DNA of 64,000 nt from Ulota crispa. Lineage: Eukaryota > Streptophyta > Bryopsida > Orthotrichales > Orthotrichaceae. The DNA lies in contig OY987246.1 of the NCBI GenBank assembly GCA_963920765.1, positions 21,702,167 to 21,766,166 on the forward strand, read 5' to 3'. The notes beneath the pieces are model-generated. The model made no database searches. It was not told where the DNA came from and saw nothing but the letters and a program-made list of their open reading frames with translations. Positions 49,166 to 61,049 of this stretch are shown piece by piece; position 1 is the first letter of the stretch, and every line of letters starts with the position of its first letter. The position numbers were made by a program, and so were the translations under genes.

Positions 49166-49321
49166 CACTAGTACAAAACTGTGTTGGAACCCACTAAGTT
49201 ATGTAGGGTAGTATTTGTTGAGTTCTTTGTTTCCAATGCAAAATTTTGCGTTGAAAAAAAGGAACTGAACAAAAACTACTCTATATAACTTAGTGGGTTC
49301 CAACACAGTTTTGTACTAGTG
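49166..49321. mobile_element. CACTA-type fold-back MITE, TAT duplication
   Basis: Almost all of the 156 bp is inverted repeat: CACTAGTACAAAACTGTGTT at the left and its complement at the right. The 3-bp TAT flanks it at 49163-49165 and 49322-49324. CACTA ends plus a 3-bp duplication identify the superfamily. Confidence 0.8.
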
Positions 49322-49324
49322 TAT

Positions 49325-50862
49325 TAACTTACACTCATAAACTTAAATTATCAAATTATAACGTTTTCTATGAGTTCATTGATTTTGGTTGTATCTTCAA
49401 ACATATGAACTATAATCCATAGCAAGTTAAACATGATCTACACATAAGCAGTACTCCTTAGCCTATTTAATTTAACATCTATAAACAGCATCTCAAAAAC
49501 CAATATTCTCCATCAAAATAAGTCACTCATACATATATTTTAATTTCCTTCACAATTAAAATTATCACTCAATTTACTTTGAATATAATTGCATTTTTGA
49601 ATCCTTCTCACAACAAACATTATTTTCTATTAACTACTCTTGCGATAATTTGAAGTAACTCTATCTCAAGTTTACTCCCATTGTCTATTGTCTTCATTTA
49701 CAATTAAATTAGTATTGTATTTTGTTACTCGCAAGTTGCTCATTTACACTCATCAAATATTATGCTAACAATGACCTTACGTCACTCTGAGACACATCAA
49801 TTAACCATAGACGCCAGACGCTATAGTAAATCAAAATATTAATTTAAACTACAATTTGGCTACTTGCAAGCCGTTACACAATCACTTTGGCTACAGCCAC
49901 AAATTTTCAATCATTAAGGTAACAACCAACTATTGCCTCAATCACATTGATCAATCATTTCATTTAAAAACTTATGCTTTGTTATGAGTAAGTTAGACTT
50001 ATAAAAATTCAAAAAATAGTTGCTAACTTCAATCTACCCAATTGGCACATAAAATCATACTAATGTAAAAATTGGATAACAAAAAAAATCAAGTAGGAAG
50101 TTAGATTACACCATCGGCTCCAAATAACAAAAAAGGCAATTACCATGTACGCTCCATAACTAATATTCTTGTAATCAACTTGTCAATTAGTAATTACTTA
50201 ATTGTGTGTAGCCTAATATCCATATAATTAAGCAGTTAATTTCATATTTGCATTTCATTCAAAACTAACTTGTATTCTAAGTCTATCCACACCAAACATT
50301 TAAATGCGATGCCTTCATTCCAAAAATTGTTGCTCACAATAGAATACTACTATATCATAATATCATAATACCAAAGTGATTACTCTCTGAGATTGTCCTC
50401 ATACACCTTGCTCCAATGAGTATGTTGTCACCTTTTACCTTTATTGTATGTCAACTATTTAATAGAGGGCCAACTTGCATAAATGATATTATGTAGAAGA
50501 GCACAAGGAGATATCAATCGAGATATCAATACAAGTGCAAGGAAGTACAAAAAAAAGAAGAAGAGCTGTTTTGAACATCATGATTCAGGAAGGAAGCTAA
50601 TGTTTTTAGAAGTTGTATTGACTTGCAACTTGATTAGATCAATAAACAAAATTACTACTGTAGTGAGTGCGTATGATTACAATTTAGCTTGAAACAAGAC
50701 ATGTAACATACCATTGCCTGAAAGGTGTTGTTGAAAAAAATTGGCAATATGTCATGCATCATTGTTTTAAAATCTCCACCGAGAGGTCTCTACAATGTCT
50801 GCGGAGATTTTGAACTTCCTCATTAGAAATCCTACAATTATCATTTTCAACCAATTTTTTTT
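49325..50862. other. AT-rich intergenic DNA
   Basis: No gene recognised; short open frames only. Confidence 0.4.
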
Positions 50863-51283
50863 AGGGGCCTTGATACTGCCACCCCTTTTTGATACAGTCG
50901 CCCCCCTTTTTGATATTGTCACTCCTCTTTTACATCTTTTACATCATTGTTCAATTTTTAGTGGTTTTTGGGGACAATTTTTAAAAAGAAATTGAGGATT
51001 GAATAGGTATCAAATCAAGTGATTTTTTGTTGGAGTTTTTCAAATGATAAACAACAATCAAAATTTTTGATTAGTAAAAACAACATTCTATTCTCTTTTT
51101 TTATCAAAGAATTTCATTGTTGTTCATCATTTTAAAAAACACCAACAAAAATCACTTGATTTTTATACATATGTAATTCTTTTTTTTCATTTTATAAATT
51201 GTCCCCAAAACAACTAAAATTTGAACAATGTTGTAAAAGAGGGGGGTGGCAATATCAAAAAGGGGGTGGCAGTATCAAGACCC
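50863..51283. mobile_element. fold-back DNA element with GGGGGTGGCA repeats in its ends
   Basis: Left end AGGGGCCTTGATACTGCCAC and right end, inverted, AGGGTCTTGATACTGCCACC. Inverted similarity continues through CCTCTTTTACA and nearly to the middle (~51060). The left arm has an extra ~20-bp GATA-CAGTCGCC unit. Each end holds two or three GCCACCCC(C)TTTTTGATA units. It is non-coding. Confidence 0.7.
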
Positions 51284-51689
51284 TTTTTTTAGAGCATGCA
51301 TTCTCAATACATGCATTGGATGTTGCTTGTTTAATTATACTGTAATTAGAGGGTTTTCAAAAATCTAACCAATTTTTTATCTAATCAATGCAAATTTCTA
51401 CTGATATGTTCACTACTAGAAAATTTGATAGAAAACCAACATAATTTCAACTTGAATCTGTTGATTTCATCTATTGATTTGGTCAAGTTGATTTGGGTAC
51501 TTTTTAGCAAGAGGTTGTTGTTTTTTTGTTGATTTTTTGTTGTTTTCTATTAACTTTTGCTTACTTTTCTGTTAATTTTTGTTGTTAATTTTTTTTTCAA
51601 TATATATAATTTTTATAACAATTTTTTTTAAATAACCTGTACACTGAAAATTTAAAATTTAAAACTAAATTCTAGCGCTGGCTAGTGCA

Positions 51690-51825
51690 GCTGCAACCTC
51701 AGGGCCACTGCAAGGGGCCGCCGGCTGAAGGCACCAAGTCCAGGGGTCAAACCTCAAACCTCCGGCTTTCCAATGAGAGCCCTTCACTCTCAACCCATTG
51801 CCACTACACCACTAGTACTTGTATG
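51690..51825 (-). mobile_element. tRNA-like (SINE-type) segment with Pol III A and B boxes
   Basis: The minus strand reads TGGTGTAGTGG, a good A box, and about 50 bases later GGTTTGACCCC, a good B box. The segment is GC-rich between very AT-rich flanks. It does not fold as an obvious functional tRNA. Ends are uncertain; similar TGTACACT strings at 51640 and 51856 might be duplications but lie too far from the A box. Confidence 0.45.
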
Positions 51826-52490
51826 TGTACACAAGAGAATAAAACATAGATTTGTACACTAAAAGTGTTTACTTTTCATGTCTTCTCAAAGTCAATAGAC
51901 TTTGGAGGCCTATTTTGCCTTGTAGAAGATTCTTTTTCAAAAAACTCAAAAGAACAAAAAGTTGGTTAATGTAGTCTACTTATATCTCCAATAGTTTTTT
52001 TCAAATTTCAAATCTTTAATCAAGAGTTTCGAGCAAAAACCAAGGAAGGCGTTCATAAATTTAAAAAAAAAACTATTTCCACCCCTTGATTTTTGTTTAT
52101 AACTTTTGATTGAAATAAATAAATTTCAAAATAATTTTTGCAAGTGAGGTTTGGCTTCATTTCTTAAAAAAATAGTTTTTTTTTTAAAACAAAACTCTTA
52201 TTAGGTTAAAGTAGCCTCCATAGTTTGCTAGTTTCAAAAAACATAAAATTTTGAATAGTTATGGAATTAAAAAGTCGTATTCATACAATCAAAATTTCAA
52301 ATCATCCCAAAGATTGAAAAAGATTCTATAATGTTTTGAAGATAATTGAATCTTTTTTAAAGATCCAAAAATATTTCATAAGATTTTAATTTTATGTTGA
52401 TCCGATTCATAAAAGAAGTGGAAATATTAAAAATGCTCTTTGTGTTTCCATATATTAAATTTACCCCTCAATGATTTAAAATATTAAAAA

Positions 52491-52746
52491 ATGCCATATT
52501 CATTAATTTGGGAAAAAACAGAGGTACCATTTTGTACTTCACCTTAAATCCAAAAAGTTACCTCAAACCAGATTTGAAGGTATCAAATTCAGTCTGAGCC
52601 ACTAAGATTTTTCCCCCACAAGTTCCTCCTTTCAAGTGAAGGCACGTGTACCCAAAAAAAATGCTGAGAGCTCATTTTTAGGCGACCATCTAAAACCTCA
52701 AAAGTTCCAAAATGTACTATATTTCCCAATTTAATGAATATGGTGT
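52491..52746. mobile_element. MITE, CACCATATTCATTAAATTGGG family
   Basis: Inverted ends TGCCATATTCATTAATTTGG and CCCAATTTAATGAATATGGT. The interior, including TTTGAAGGTATCAAATTCAG, is shared with 26712 and 37800. The Mutator-like element at 52755 inserted at its right border. Confidence 0.8.
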
Positions 52747-52754
52747 TAAAAATA

Positions 52755-55700
52755 GGGAGAATTTCATGGATACCCCTGAAGTTTGCAATAATATCACAGA
52801 TACCCCTGCTTTTTCAATAATATCACAAATACCCTTTGACCAGAAGACTTCTTTCCTGGCGGCTTCTTTGGCAGTTTCTTTTGAGCTGCTTTGAAAGGCG
52901 ATTTCCGGTTGTGGTGAAGCGTCCAAACTATGATGCGGAGGATGCAAAGGGCTTTCACGATTCCAAGACAATTTTGCCTCCGCCTCTTCACGGCATTCGG
53001 TTCTTCACAACAACGCCAAAAAAATTTAGCTCCTGCGCTGAATTTTTTTAGCTCCTGGTTTAGGGATCTGGGGCAAGTTTGTGTAGGATTGTATATTGCT
53101 TGGAGTTCTTGAGCACGGAATTTGGAGATTCGGAATTCCAAATCAAGCACTTTGCGTTTGTTGACATTTTACGCTCAACTCTATTTTCATTGGTTGTAGT
53201 CTCATCTATTTCTTGCTCGAGCAAGTACATGCAGCAGAGAAATTGAGAGCAGAGATTCTAAGATAGTCCGAGGCTGAGAATAGTGCAGAAGCAAGTCAAG
53301 ATGCCAAAACAAATTTTTGCTCAAACATGAGGTCAATGATTCAGTCATACTTTCATGACCTGGGTATGCATTTGATGCATAGATTTTTAATCCTTTATAA
53401 AATTGAACCTAGTGCTTCTATTGAGTTTATTATGATATTTCACTGTACGGACTTTTGTTGTATAGTTCTTCCCTTTTCCCTCTAATTTGTGGATGTGTTT
53501 GAGTGATTTGCTAAAATTCATGGTGTATTTTGACGATTTGAATTGTAGTGTTTCTGGACATCCATGAGCTAAGAATAGCAACGGCATGCATCATTGGTCT
53601 CTTAGACATGCTGCTCATGGAGAACCTCACTCTAGAGCACAATGGGAGTATTCAACAAATTCACCGTTGCTTCACATCCCTAATTTCTTTGCTCAACTCT
53701 GCTCTTGATATTGCCAAAGTTTGACCTTCCCCTTGGTTCATTCTTTCGCCTTTTGATTGCATTGTACTAGGGTTTAGAATTGGATTATGGATTTGTAAAG
53801 AAAACTATTGGAGCTATAAAGTCATTTGCTCTCTCGGCAAAGAAATTAGTATTATTCTGATTTGCTGATGCTCTTTTGAAGTATTTGAAGAGAATGACTT
53901 TTGGATTTTACGCAGGTTGAGTCTGGAAAGCTGTTCTGGAGAACGGACAATTCAATTTAGAAGCAGAGCTTAATGCGCTTATTGATGTTTTGTTTGTGCA
54001 GTATATCCACAAGAATGTCTTGATATCTCTCAATTTGGCAGGTAGTTTTCTTTCAGATTGTTACATAATTGATAAGCATCTACAGTAGTTGTATTTCAAA
54101 ATCATCTTTAGTCTTTTACGTGAGTATGCATATCCTAACTTCACCAATTTCATTGTTGAATGCTCAGATGATGTACCACAGAGAGTGATTGGCGATTCAA
54201 CTTAAGTTATGCATGTCTTTACAAAACCTTGTAGGAAATAGCCTCTACTTTAAGTCTAGAGGCCGGGTCGAACTGCCAATCTTGAGACCGATGTACCCGA
54301 AAGGATGCACCAACAAAGTTTCAACCCATTTTCTCTTGAAAGATACATAGAAGCAGATAGTGTTCCTGAAGCAGTGGTCTTGGTCTTTGAGGTTGACAAT
54401 ATTGGTCTTGAAATTGAGCCAGGTTAGTAAACATTCTCTTGCATTCTTGAGCCATTGAGAATTTTTCTATGAGCTCCTTTTTCCTTCACTTTGTAGATCA
54501 CGTGAAGCTTTGTCAATGGATGTGTATAAATAGCTCTAAGGACAAATGACTCCATTTGTTGTTCGAGGCACACTTCATAGCATTCCTTCACTCGCCAACT
54601 ACTACTAATGTTGAGGTTGTTTTTTTTTTTGTTTTTGCACCTTTGCATGAGAAGGACTTTGAGAATTTTGTCCAAGGATATGCCAATACCACTTGCACGT
54701 ATGACATGGAGACTACAATTTGTTGTTTTGATCTTTTTACTTTTCAATTGAATTCTACTCTGCATTACATGGCCTGGATTTTGTACCATTTTGGTTTCTT
54801 GCATATGAACTTCCAGCCTTTGATCTATAGCTTGTAAGAAGAACAAACCTGAACACAGAGTGATGGAAAAAGCAGCAAGCAAGGTGTAGAAGAAGGCCTC
54901 CACGCTAGCCTCCAAGCTCTTCTGCAGGTTTGACGATGGCTCTAAAGACAATGTAGGAGAACACTACAATTCAAATCGTCAAAATACACCATGAGTTTCA
55001 GCAAATCACTCAAACACATCCACAAATTAGAGGGAAAAGGGAAGAACTATACAACAAAAGTCCGTACAGTGAAATATCATAATAAACTCAATAGAAGCAC
55101 TAGGTTCAATTTTATAAAGGATTAAAAATCTATGCATCAAATGCATACCCAGGTCATGAAAGTATGACTGAATCATTGACCTCATGTTTGAGCAAAAATT
55201 TGTTTTGGCATCTTGACTTGCTTCTGCACTATTCTCAGCCTCGGACTATCTTAGAATCTCTGCTCTCAATTTCTCTGCTGCATGTACTTGCTCGAGCAAG
55301 AAATAGATGAGACTACAACCAATGAAAATAGAGTTGAGCGTAAAATGTCAACAAACGCAAAGTGCTTGATTTGGAATTCCGAATCTCCAAATTCCGTGCT
55401 CAAGAACTCCAAGCAATATACAATCCTACACAAACTTGCCCCAGATCCCTAAACCAGGAGCTAAAAAAATTCAGCGCAGGAGCTAAATTTTTTTGGCGTT
55501 GTTGTGAAGAGCCGAATGCCGTGAAGAGGCAGAGGCAAAATTGTCTTGGAATCGTGAAAGCCCTTTGCATCCTCCGCATCATAGTTTGGACGCTTCACCA
55601 CAACCGGAAATCGCCTTTCAAAGCAGCTCAAAAGAAACCGCCAAAGAAGCCGCCAGGAAAGAAGTCTTCTGGTCAAAGGGTATTTGTGATATTATTGAAA

Positions 55701-55757
55701 AAGCAGGGGTATCTGTGATATTATTGCAAACTTTAGGGGTATCCATGAAATTCTCCC
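52755..55757. mobile_element. Mutator-like element with ~800-bp inverted repeats, 9-bp duplication
   Basis: TTAAAAATA flanks it at 52746-52754 and 55758-55766. The arms, 52755-53552 and 54959-55757, are nearly identical inverted copies starting GGGAGAATTTC; I counted only a handful of differences by eye. The 1.4-kb centre has no transposase but carries exon-like sequence. The exact 9-bp duplication and very long inverted repeats identify a Mutator-like (fold-back or Pack-MULE type) element. The 118-codon frames in the arms are mirror images of each other, not separate genes. Confidence 0.85.
53549..54418 (+). pseudogene. exon-like fragments in the loop of the Mutator-like element (possible captured host gene)
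   Basis: After a TTGTAG acceptor-like site at the inner edge of the left arm, an open stretch reads LRIATACIIGLLDMLLMENL and then IHRCFTSLISLLNSALDIAK, up to a GTTTGA donor-like site near 53719. After an ACGCAG site, 53927-54041 encodes VLENGQFNLEAELNALIDVL and FVQYIHKNVLISLNLA, ending at GCAG/GTAGTT. A third stretch near 54319-54418 reads SLERYIEADSVPEAVVLVFE followed by NIGLEIEP and a GTTAGT donor. The alternating open and AT-rich pieces look like spliced exons of one captured gene. I do not recognise the family, and a TGA just inside the second piece suggests it is no longer functional. Confidence 0.4.
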
Positions 55758-56819
55758 TTAAAAATACTCTTGTTTTTTGTTAGAGTATCAACTCTACCCC
55801 TATTATTTTGAGATAATATCAAAAATGCTCTTTTATTTTGAAATAGCAAATATACTCTCGTGCTATTTGAAATACAAAAATTATGTTTGATTTTATGTAA
55901 GAATGTCAATTAAACTACATCTTTAGTTATTTTTGAGGCTATTTCAAGTTCCCATAATTCACTTTTTTTTATTACAATGTTTTGTAACTACTACAATGAC
56001 AATGAAAAGTACTAAAAAATAGAGGCAAGTTAATTGCAAACTCAATCTTATAGTCAAGTTGTTCAAACCCTTTGTAGGATTTTTGCACATAGATTTATCA
56101 TTGCAAAAACTATTGCATCAACTGCATAGTGATTTTTATTTTTAATATAATAATTAAAATAGAATTTCACTAAAATAGCACAAAGAAAATAGAGGAATTT
56201 ATGGTATTTTCAAAATCTAAGAATATAGATTAATTGGCATTTTCATACAAAACCAAAAGTAGATTTTTTTTTCTAACTACACAAGGATGTATTTGATCAT
56301 CTAAAATAGTTGAGGAGCATTTTTAATATTTTCCCACTATATTAGAGGCACAGTTGATATTTTTGCAAAAAGCCAAGGGTGTTTTTGATATTTTAAATCT
56401 TTGAAGGACATATATGATTTTCTGAAAGAATTGAGGGGTATCTTTTATATTTTTTCATAAAGAAATTTTGGTATTTAAAACAACAAGTGTTGTACTTTTT
56501 ATATAAAATTTTATTATATTAATGAATTTGTGTCCAAAAGTGTCCAAATCAACAGAAAACTGTTGATTTTTTGTTGTTTTGGTCATGCTTTTAGTAGACT
56601 TAAATGGCTACTAATTAATATTAAATCATACCAAATTAAGAAAAATGAAGAGAAAAACCACACTCAAAATTCTAAGAGATTCTAATTTTGTTGAAAACTT
56701 CTTTTATTTTTCAAAACTTCAAAACATTTTCATGTAGTCCAAAAAGATTCTAGATAGATTTCAAAAACAACCCAAACTATTCTAATTGCTTTTTATGAAA
56801 AAATCTTGTAAAGTAATTT

Positions 56820-57195
56820 AATGAATTTCAAAAAGATTCTAAATCAACTTTGATTGAGTCTAAGAGATTCTATTCTTATAAAGATTTTGAAGTTTTAACA
56901 AATTTCATAATTAAAGATTTCAAAAAGATCATCAAAGATTATCAAAGATTCTTCAAAAACTTAGGAAAATTTCTAAAAGATTCCCAAAGATTATTTAAAA
57001 ATCCTCAAAGATTCTCAAAGATTCTTCAAAACTTGAAAAATGTTCTTAAAGATTCCAAAAAGATTCTCAAAGCTTCTCAAAGATTCTTTGAAATTCTCAA
57101 AGATTCTCAAAGACTTTGAAAATATTTTTGGATATTCTTGAAGGTTCTTATAGATTCCCAAAAGATTCCCAAAGATTCTCAAAGATTCCAAACTA
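56820..57195. repeat. dense array of CAAAGATTCT motifs
   Basis: Ten-base units of the form (T/C)CAAAGATT(C/A) recur many times at irregular spacing, mostly in one orientation, ending about 175 bp from the right end of the CACTA element. Subterminal short repeats of this kind are transposase-binding arrays in characterised CACTA elements. The 89-codon open frame across it (56850-57119) is a by-product of the repeats. Confidence 0.75.
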
Positions 57196-57372
57196 GATTT
57201 TGAAAAATCCTAAAATTTTTGTTGATTTGGACAATGGTGTCCAAATCAATAGAAACGTAAGTATTTTTTTACAAAATTCTGTTAAATTAGTTAATTAGTG
57301 TGTGCAAGTGCCCAAAACAACAAGAAACTGTTGATTTACTATTGTTTTGGACAAAGTTTTCTACTAGTGGTT

Positions 57373-57949
57373 TGACATTTCATTTGGCTAACTTTCTATT
57401 GGGTTTTGTCGGATTTCCATGCTCATTAGGTCAATATCAAACAACAAGTGACAATGTGTTGTGAATGGCAGTTTATTTTGGATTTGTTGGTACAAAAGGT
57501 AATCCTAGTTTCTCTACGTGTTCTCCTTACTTATTTGTTTGTTTTCTCTCTATTCACATGAAAACTAACAACGTTGATTTTATTTGCCAACATGTGAATA
57601 TACTTTACCAACTGTAGGGTGAATCGACCCTCTCATTGCCCCCGGCCCAGATGAATAGGGCCGGGAGCTTAGTTGATTGCTTTACGAGACTATGGGGGTC
57701 ACGATGAAAAAGTTTTGCTTTTTCATGTTTCAAAATTTTGGAGATCTTGGAAACTTACCATTAGGAAAATGAATATTGAAATTTTGAATTCATATTTAGA
57801 TTCAAAGACAATCATTTGTCTAGAACCATGAAAGGGGGTAAAATTGATTAACGCTAAAATAGGAGGAAAATTATTACTTTCACCTTTGCCAATAAAACTG
57901 CAAACCTTTTCCACATTGGCCAGAAAACATGGATGAGCAGTGAGGTAAG
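57373..57949. other. intergenic DNA
   Basis: No gene recognised. Confidence 0.35.
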
Positions 57950-58194
57950 CTATTTTGTGAGCGTAAAACGGTGAGCCTATGAGCAGTGAGCCAAGATTTT
58001 GTGAGTGGTAATCAATTTTGAGCTCAAAATTAACAAAAAAGCTTAAAGAACAACAATTTTTCAAGAGATGAATGTTTATAATGTGCAATTATAAGGTCCT
58101 ATGTACACATTTATAGGTGGAATTTAATATTTTGACAAATAAATTACTCTCACGGCTCATGGCTCATGGCTCATGAATCCCTGCTCACAATTTA
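57950..58194. mobile_element. MITE, CTATTT-TGAGC family (copy 3)
   Basis: CTATTTTGTGAGCGTAAAAC at the left; CTGCTCACAATTTAG inverted at the right. The interior TAAGGTCCTATGTACACA is shared with 30131-30377. It includes a triple GGCTCATGGCTCATGGCTCAT run near 58154-58175. Confidence 0.7.
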
Positions 58195-58315
58195 GCATTC
58201 TTGGGTTGTTACAAACTCAACTTATAGGGCATTTATCAAAGTGAGGACTATTCCTGTACTTCCAGCCTAGGTTTTTCAATTCATTCTAAAATAAGTAAAA
58301 TCTTGGGAGATCTCT

Positions 58316-58600
58316 CCAAGATTGTCACATTGGATTGCACGTTGGTGTGCTTGCCGTTGCCAATTGCCCAAAGTGCTTGATTGAGCTCATGTCCGTCCAA
58401 TGTAGTCAACTTGTAAATGACTTCAAAAAAAATAAAAAACAATGAAAAACACCTACTTTGTACATGCTCGTGACACTCATTATTGCCACATGAAGTCAAA
58501 ACATGTATTTAAATCCATATTGTGGAGTAAAAATGAAAAATATTAATTTTATTATTCCTTTTTAAGGTCAAAAACCCTAAAAACGTCCTATAACAAGAGT
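58316..58600. mobile_element. repeat of the GTTGTCATATTGGAC family
   Basis: GATTGTCACATTGGATTGCA followed by GAGCTCATGTCCGTCCAATG and later ACTTTGTACATGC parallel 26636-27130 and 28690-28850. End points approximate. Confidence 0.5.
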
Positions 58601-59242
58601 ACTAGACACGTTACTTTGCACTGTTTGTTTTGTGCATTTGCATGTGTTATCTGATAGCCAAATCCTGCTCAAACTCTCAAAGTAACAACCATAAATCTCC
58701 TTGTGTTTAGGCAAAGTACTAAGAGATCTTCATATGTTTTAAAATTGTAATATCAAAACATCTTTCAAACATTTGCATATATTTTCAAAAAATTAAATAA
58801 TAAAATTGTTATACCTAGACTTGGAGCTGTTTAGATTTAATTAATTATGGTGTAAATACTTGTAAATTTTTGCAAGAAACAGAAGAAAATTGGGTCATTA
58901 ATTACCAAGCTAATTTATTTGATAACCAAGGCTTTACTTCTCTGCCACTACAATTATTTTGATTAAGCAAACATTTTTTTTGTAAACTTGAGGCAAACAA
59001 GTATTTGAAAATTTTAAGGAGAGAGCTGTTAGAGACCCAAGTTTTTGCTAAGAACTGTTTTCAAACCTATGTTATGATTTCATTGTACTAAAAGAAAGAA
59101 ATTTATATCAACGATAGTAAACAAATTAATAAAAGAGGTATGTAGAGTGCCCAAATCAAAAAGTTAAAATTGTAGTACAATTTTTTTGAAGTACTGTCAC
59201 ATCACGGCAGATTATTTCAAAATTCAATAGCATCATTGTTAA

Positions 59243-60170
59243 TTCCTAAAGGACCATTGTCCCTTTGGGGGACAGGTGGAAGTTTGGGCATGTACCTTTG
59301 GATAAGCTACTTTGTGTAATTTTCTGAAACTTTATTGAAGATGGGAATTCAAAGATCTAAGTGGGCATCTAATTTTTTCCTCATTCCAACAATTATTGAA
59401 GAAGTTACGCAAGAATTTCTGAAAATTTGGGGAGGACTGCCCGCCTAGGCAGCCCAAAAACTTTTTTAATTTTTTTTTTAAAATTAAAAATTGAAATTGG
59501 TTTTTTTGATTTTTTTATAGGTACAAAGTTTTGAATCATTCAATTTCAATCAATGAGATGAAAGTTATGAGGAGTTTTTGTTTACGGGCAATTATGGATT
59601 CTCTACTCTAAAATAAACTTTGAAGTCCTTCAAATTACTCAATTTTCAATATTTTGGAAAAATAATTAAACCTAAGGAAGTAGATTGTTTATTACAACAT
59701 TATCACCATTGGGATTAGCATTTTTCATTTCCATAATTAAATTCTTAACAATTTAGTGTTTTGACTTATTCTCTACTTCTTTTTACTTACTATTTTTTCC
59801 CATGTGTTGTATAGTTCCAATTGATTTGAAAATTCTCTTGACACATAGCTAACTTGATCTCCTACATGGGAGAAATAAAGCGCAAAGTTGCGTAGAGCAA
59901 CTTTATTGTTATAAGAGTGGTCAAAGGCTTCTGAAATTTGAGGCAACATGAAGAAAAACTTTTCTTTTCACTTTAGATGTAAATATCTCACTCATGTCCA
60001 TCTAGAATGACTTGATTTTTTTCCCGCAAGTACCTAATCTAGTCTAGGGCAAGATCTTATGGTAAGATTTCCCAAATTAAAAAAAAAAAAAAAATTATCT
60101 TCTTACTGAACCCTCAAAAGTGGCAGTTTTGAGTAATTTTCACTGCAAAAATGGCTCAGTCCTTTAGGGG
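59243..60170. mobile_element. TTAA/CCCC element (copy 4)
   Basis: TTAA/TTCCTAAAGGACC at the left (TTAA 59239-59242; two end bases changed) and CCTTTAGGGG/TTAA at the right (TTAA 60171-60174). It is 928 bp and colinear with 4093-5030. Confidence 0.7.
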
Positions 60171-60333
60171 TTAAAATGACAATCATTATTGACAACAGTC
60201 CATTACAATGCAAGGAGCTAGGTAGGGACCTGCCAGGCTGCCACGGAAAGAAAAAAAAGAATTGGGAGGCTGGAAAAAACTAGAAATGCTAGAGTAGAAG
60301 TTGTAATGATTGTGCATGTTAACTAGAATTGCC

Positions 60334-60651
60334 TACACTGAAAATTGCATTTAGGTTGCTCCACACTAATTTCTTGAAATTTTACATTATATAAATATTT
60401 ATTAATATTATAACAGTAACTTTCATCATAAATTATTACAAAGAACAATTTATAAAAACGTAACAATAGTAACAAAGCAAGTTACGTAAAAACAAACTAG
60501 CAACATCCAAGTTGTCAATTTTGTGAAATCCTAATATTTAATGAGTTGCATGCGTCTCCTAATGGTTAAGCAATAATTTGTGAGACAACCTTCTACAATA
60601 AGGCAACCTAATTGTTAAAGCAACATAAATGTAAAATTTAGTGTACATATC
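60334..60651. mobile_element. MITE, TACACTAAATATTGCATTTAGG family (complete copy)
   Basis: TACACTGAAAATTGCATTTA at the left and TAAATGTAAAATTTAGTGTA at the right, inverted. It is about 318 bp and the interior is shared with 36357 and 37571. Confidence 0.75.
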
Positions 60652-61049
60652 TTGCATTTTGTACAATTGTTGAACTCCTTCTTTTCTCTTTAAACTCTTC
60701 TTACCTTTGTGAAATTGGCACAAGCATATGAATAATGCGGTTTTAACAAATTTGACTACCTTCAAACTTGAGATCTTCATAGAGATCTTTGAAAGTTGAT
60801 TTTGGATTTAATTTTTTTGTGAAATTTTGAAATCATGGTGATCAATTTCTTTGTAACTAATGTCATAGCACAAGAAAGTACTTATCCTCATGTTGGCATT
60901 AAAAGTGACTTAAAACACCAAGAAGATGACTTGTTTTTGTTCCACAAGGATTTAGTTTGTAATTCTTGAAAGATGACCAAAACAAGATGTCAAGATCCTA
61001 TTTATAACACACATATACATACATACACACACACAGGAGAAATAACCAG

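Larger units (their letters stand above)
51411..57369. mobile_element. CACTA-superfamily element, non-autonomous, ~6.0 kb
   Basis: Left end CACTACTAGAAAATTTG and right end, inverted, CACTAGTAGAAAACTTTG. GTT flanks both sides (51408-51410 and 57370-57372), the 3-bp duplication expected of CACTA elements. Subterminal direct repeats are present: TGTTGATTT motifs near both ends and a dense CAAAGATTCT array at 56820-57195. No transposase gene was found. It contains a SINE-like segment, a MITE and a 3-kb Mutator-like element, about half its length. Confidence 0.75.

Noticed and set aside
51640-51868. TGTACACT strings as duplications of the SINE-like segment
   Set aside because: They are imperfect and too far from the A box for a normal SINE 5' end.
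52794-55718. Two 118-codon open frames as a duplicated gene
   Set aside because: They are the same sequence in the two arms of the Mutator-like inverted repeat, with no known domain and open frames on the opposite strand too.
56850-57119. 89-codon Lys/Phe-rich open frame
   Set aside because: It is produced by the CAAAGATTCT repeat array.
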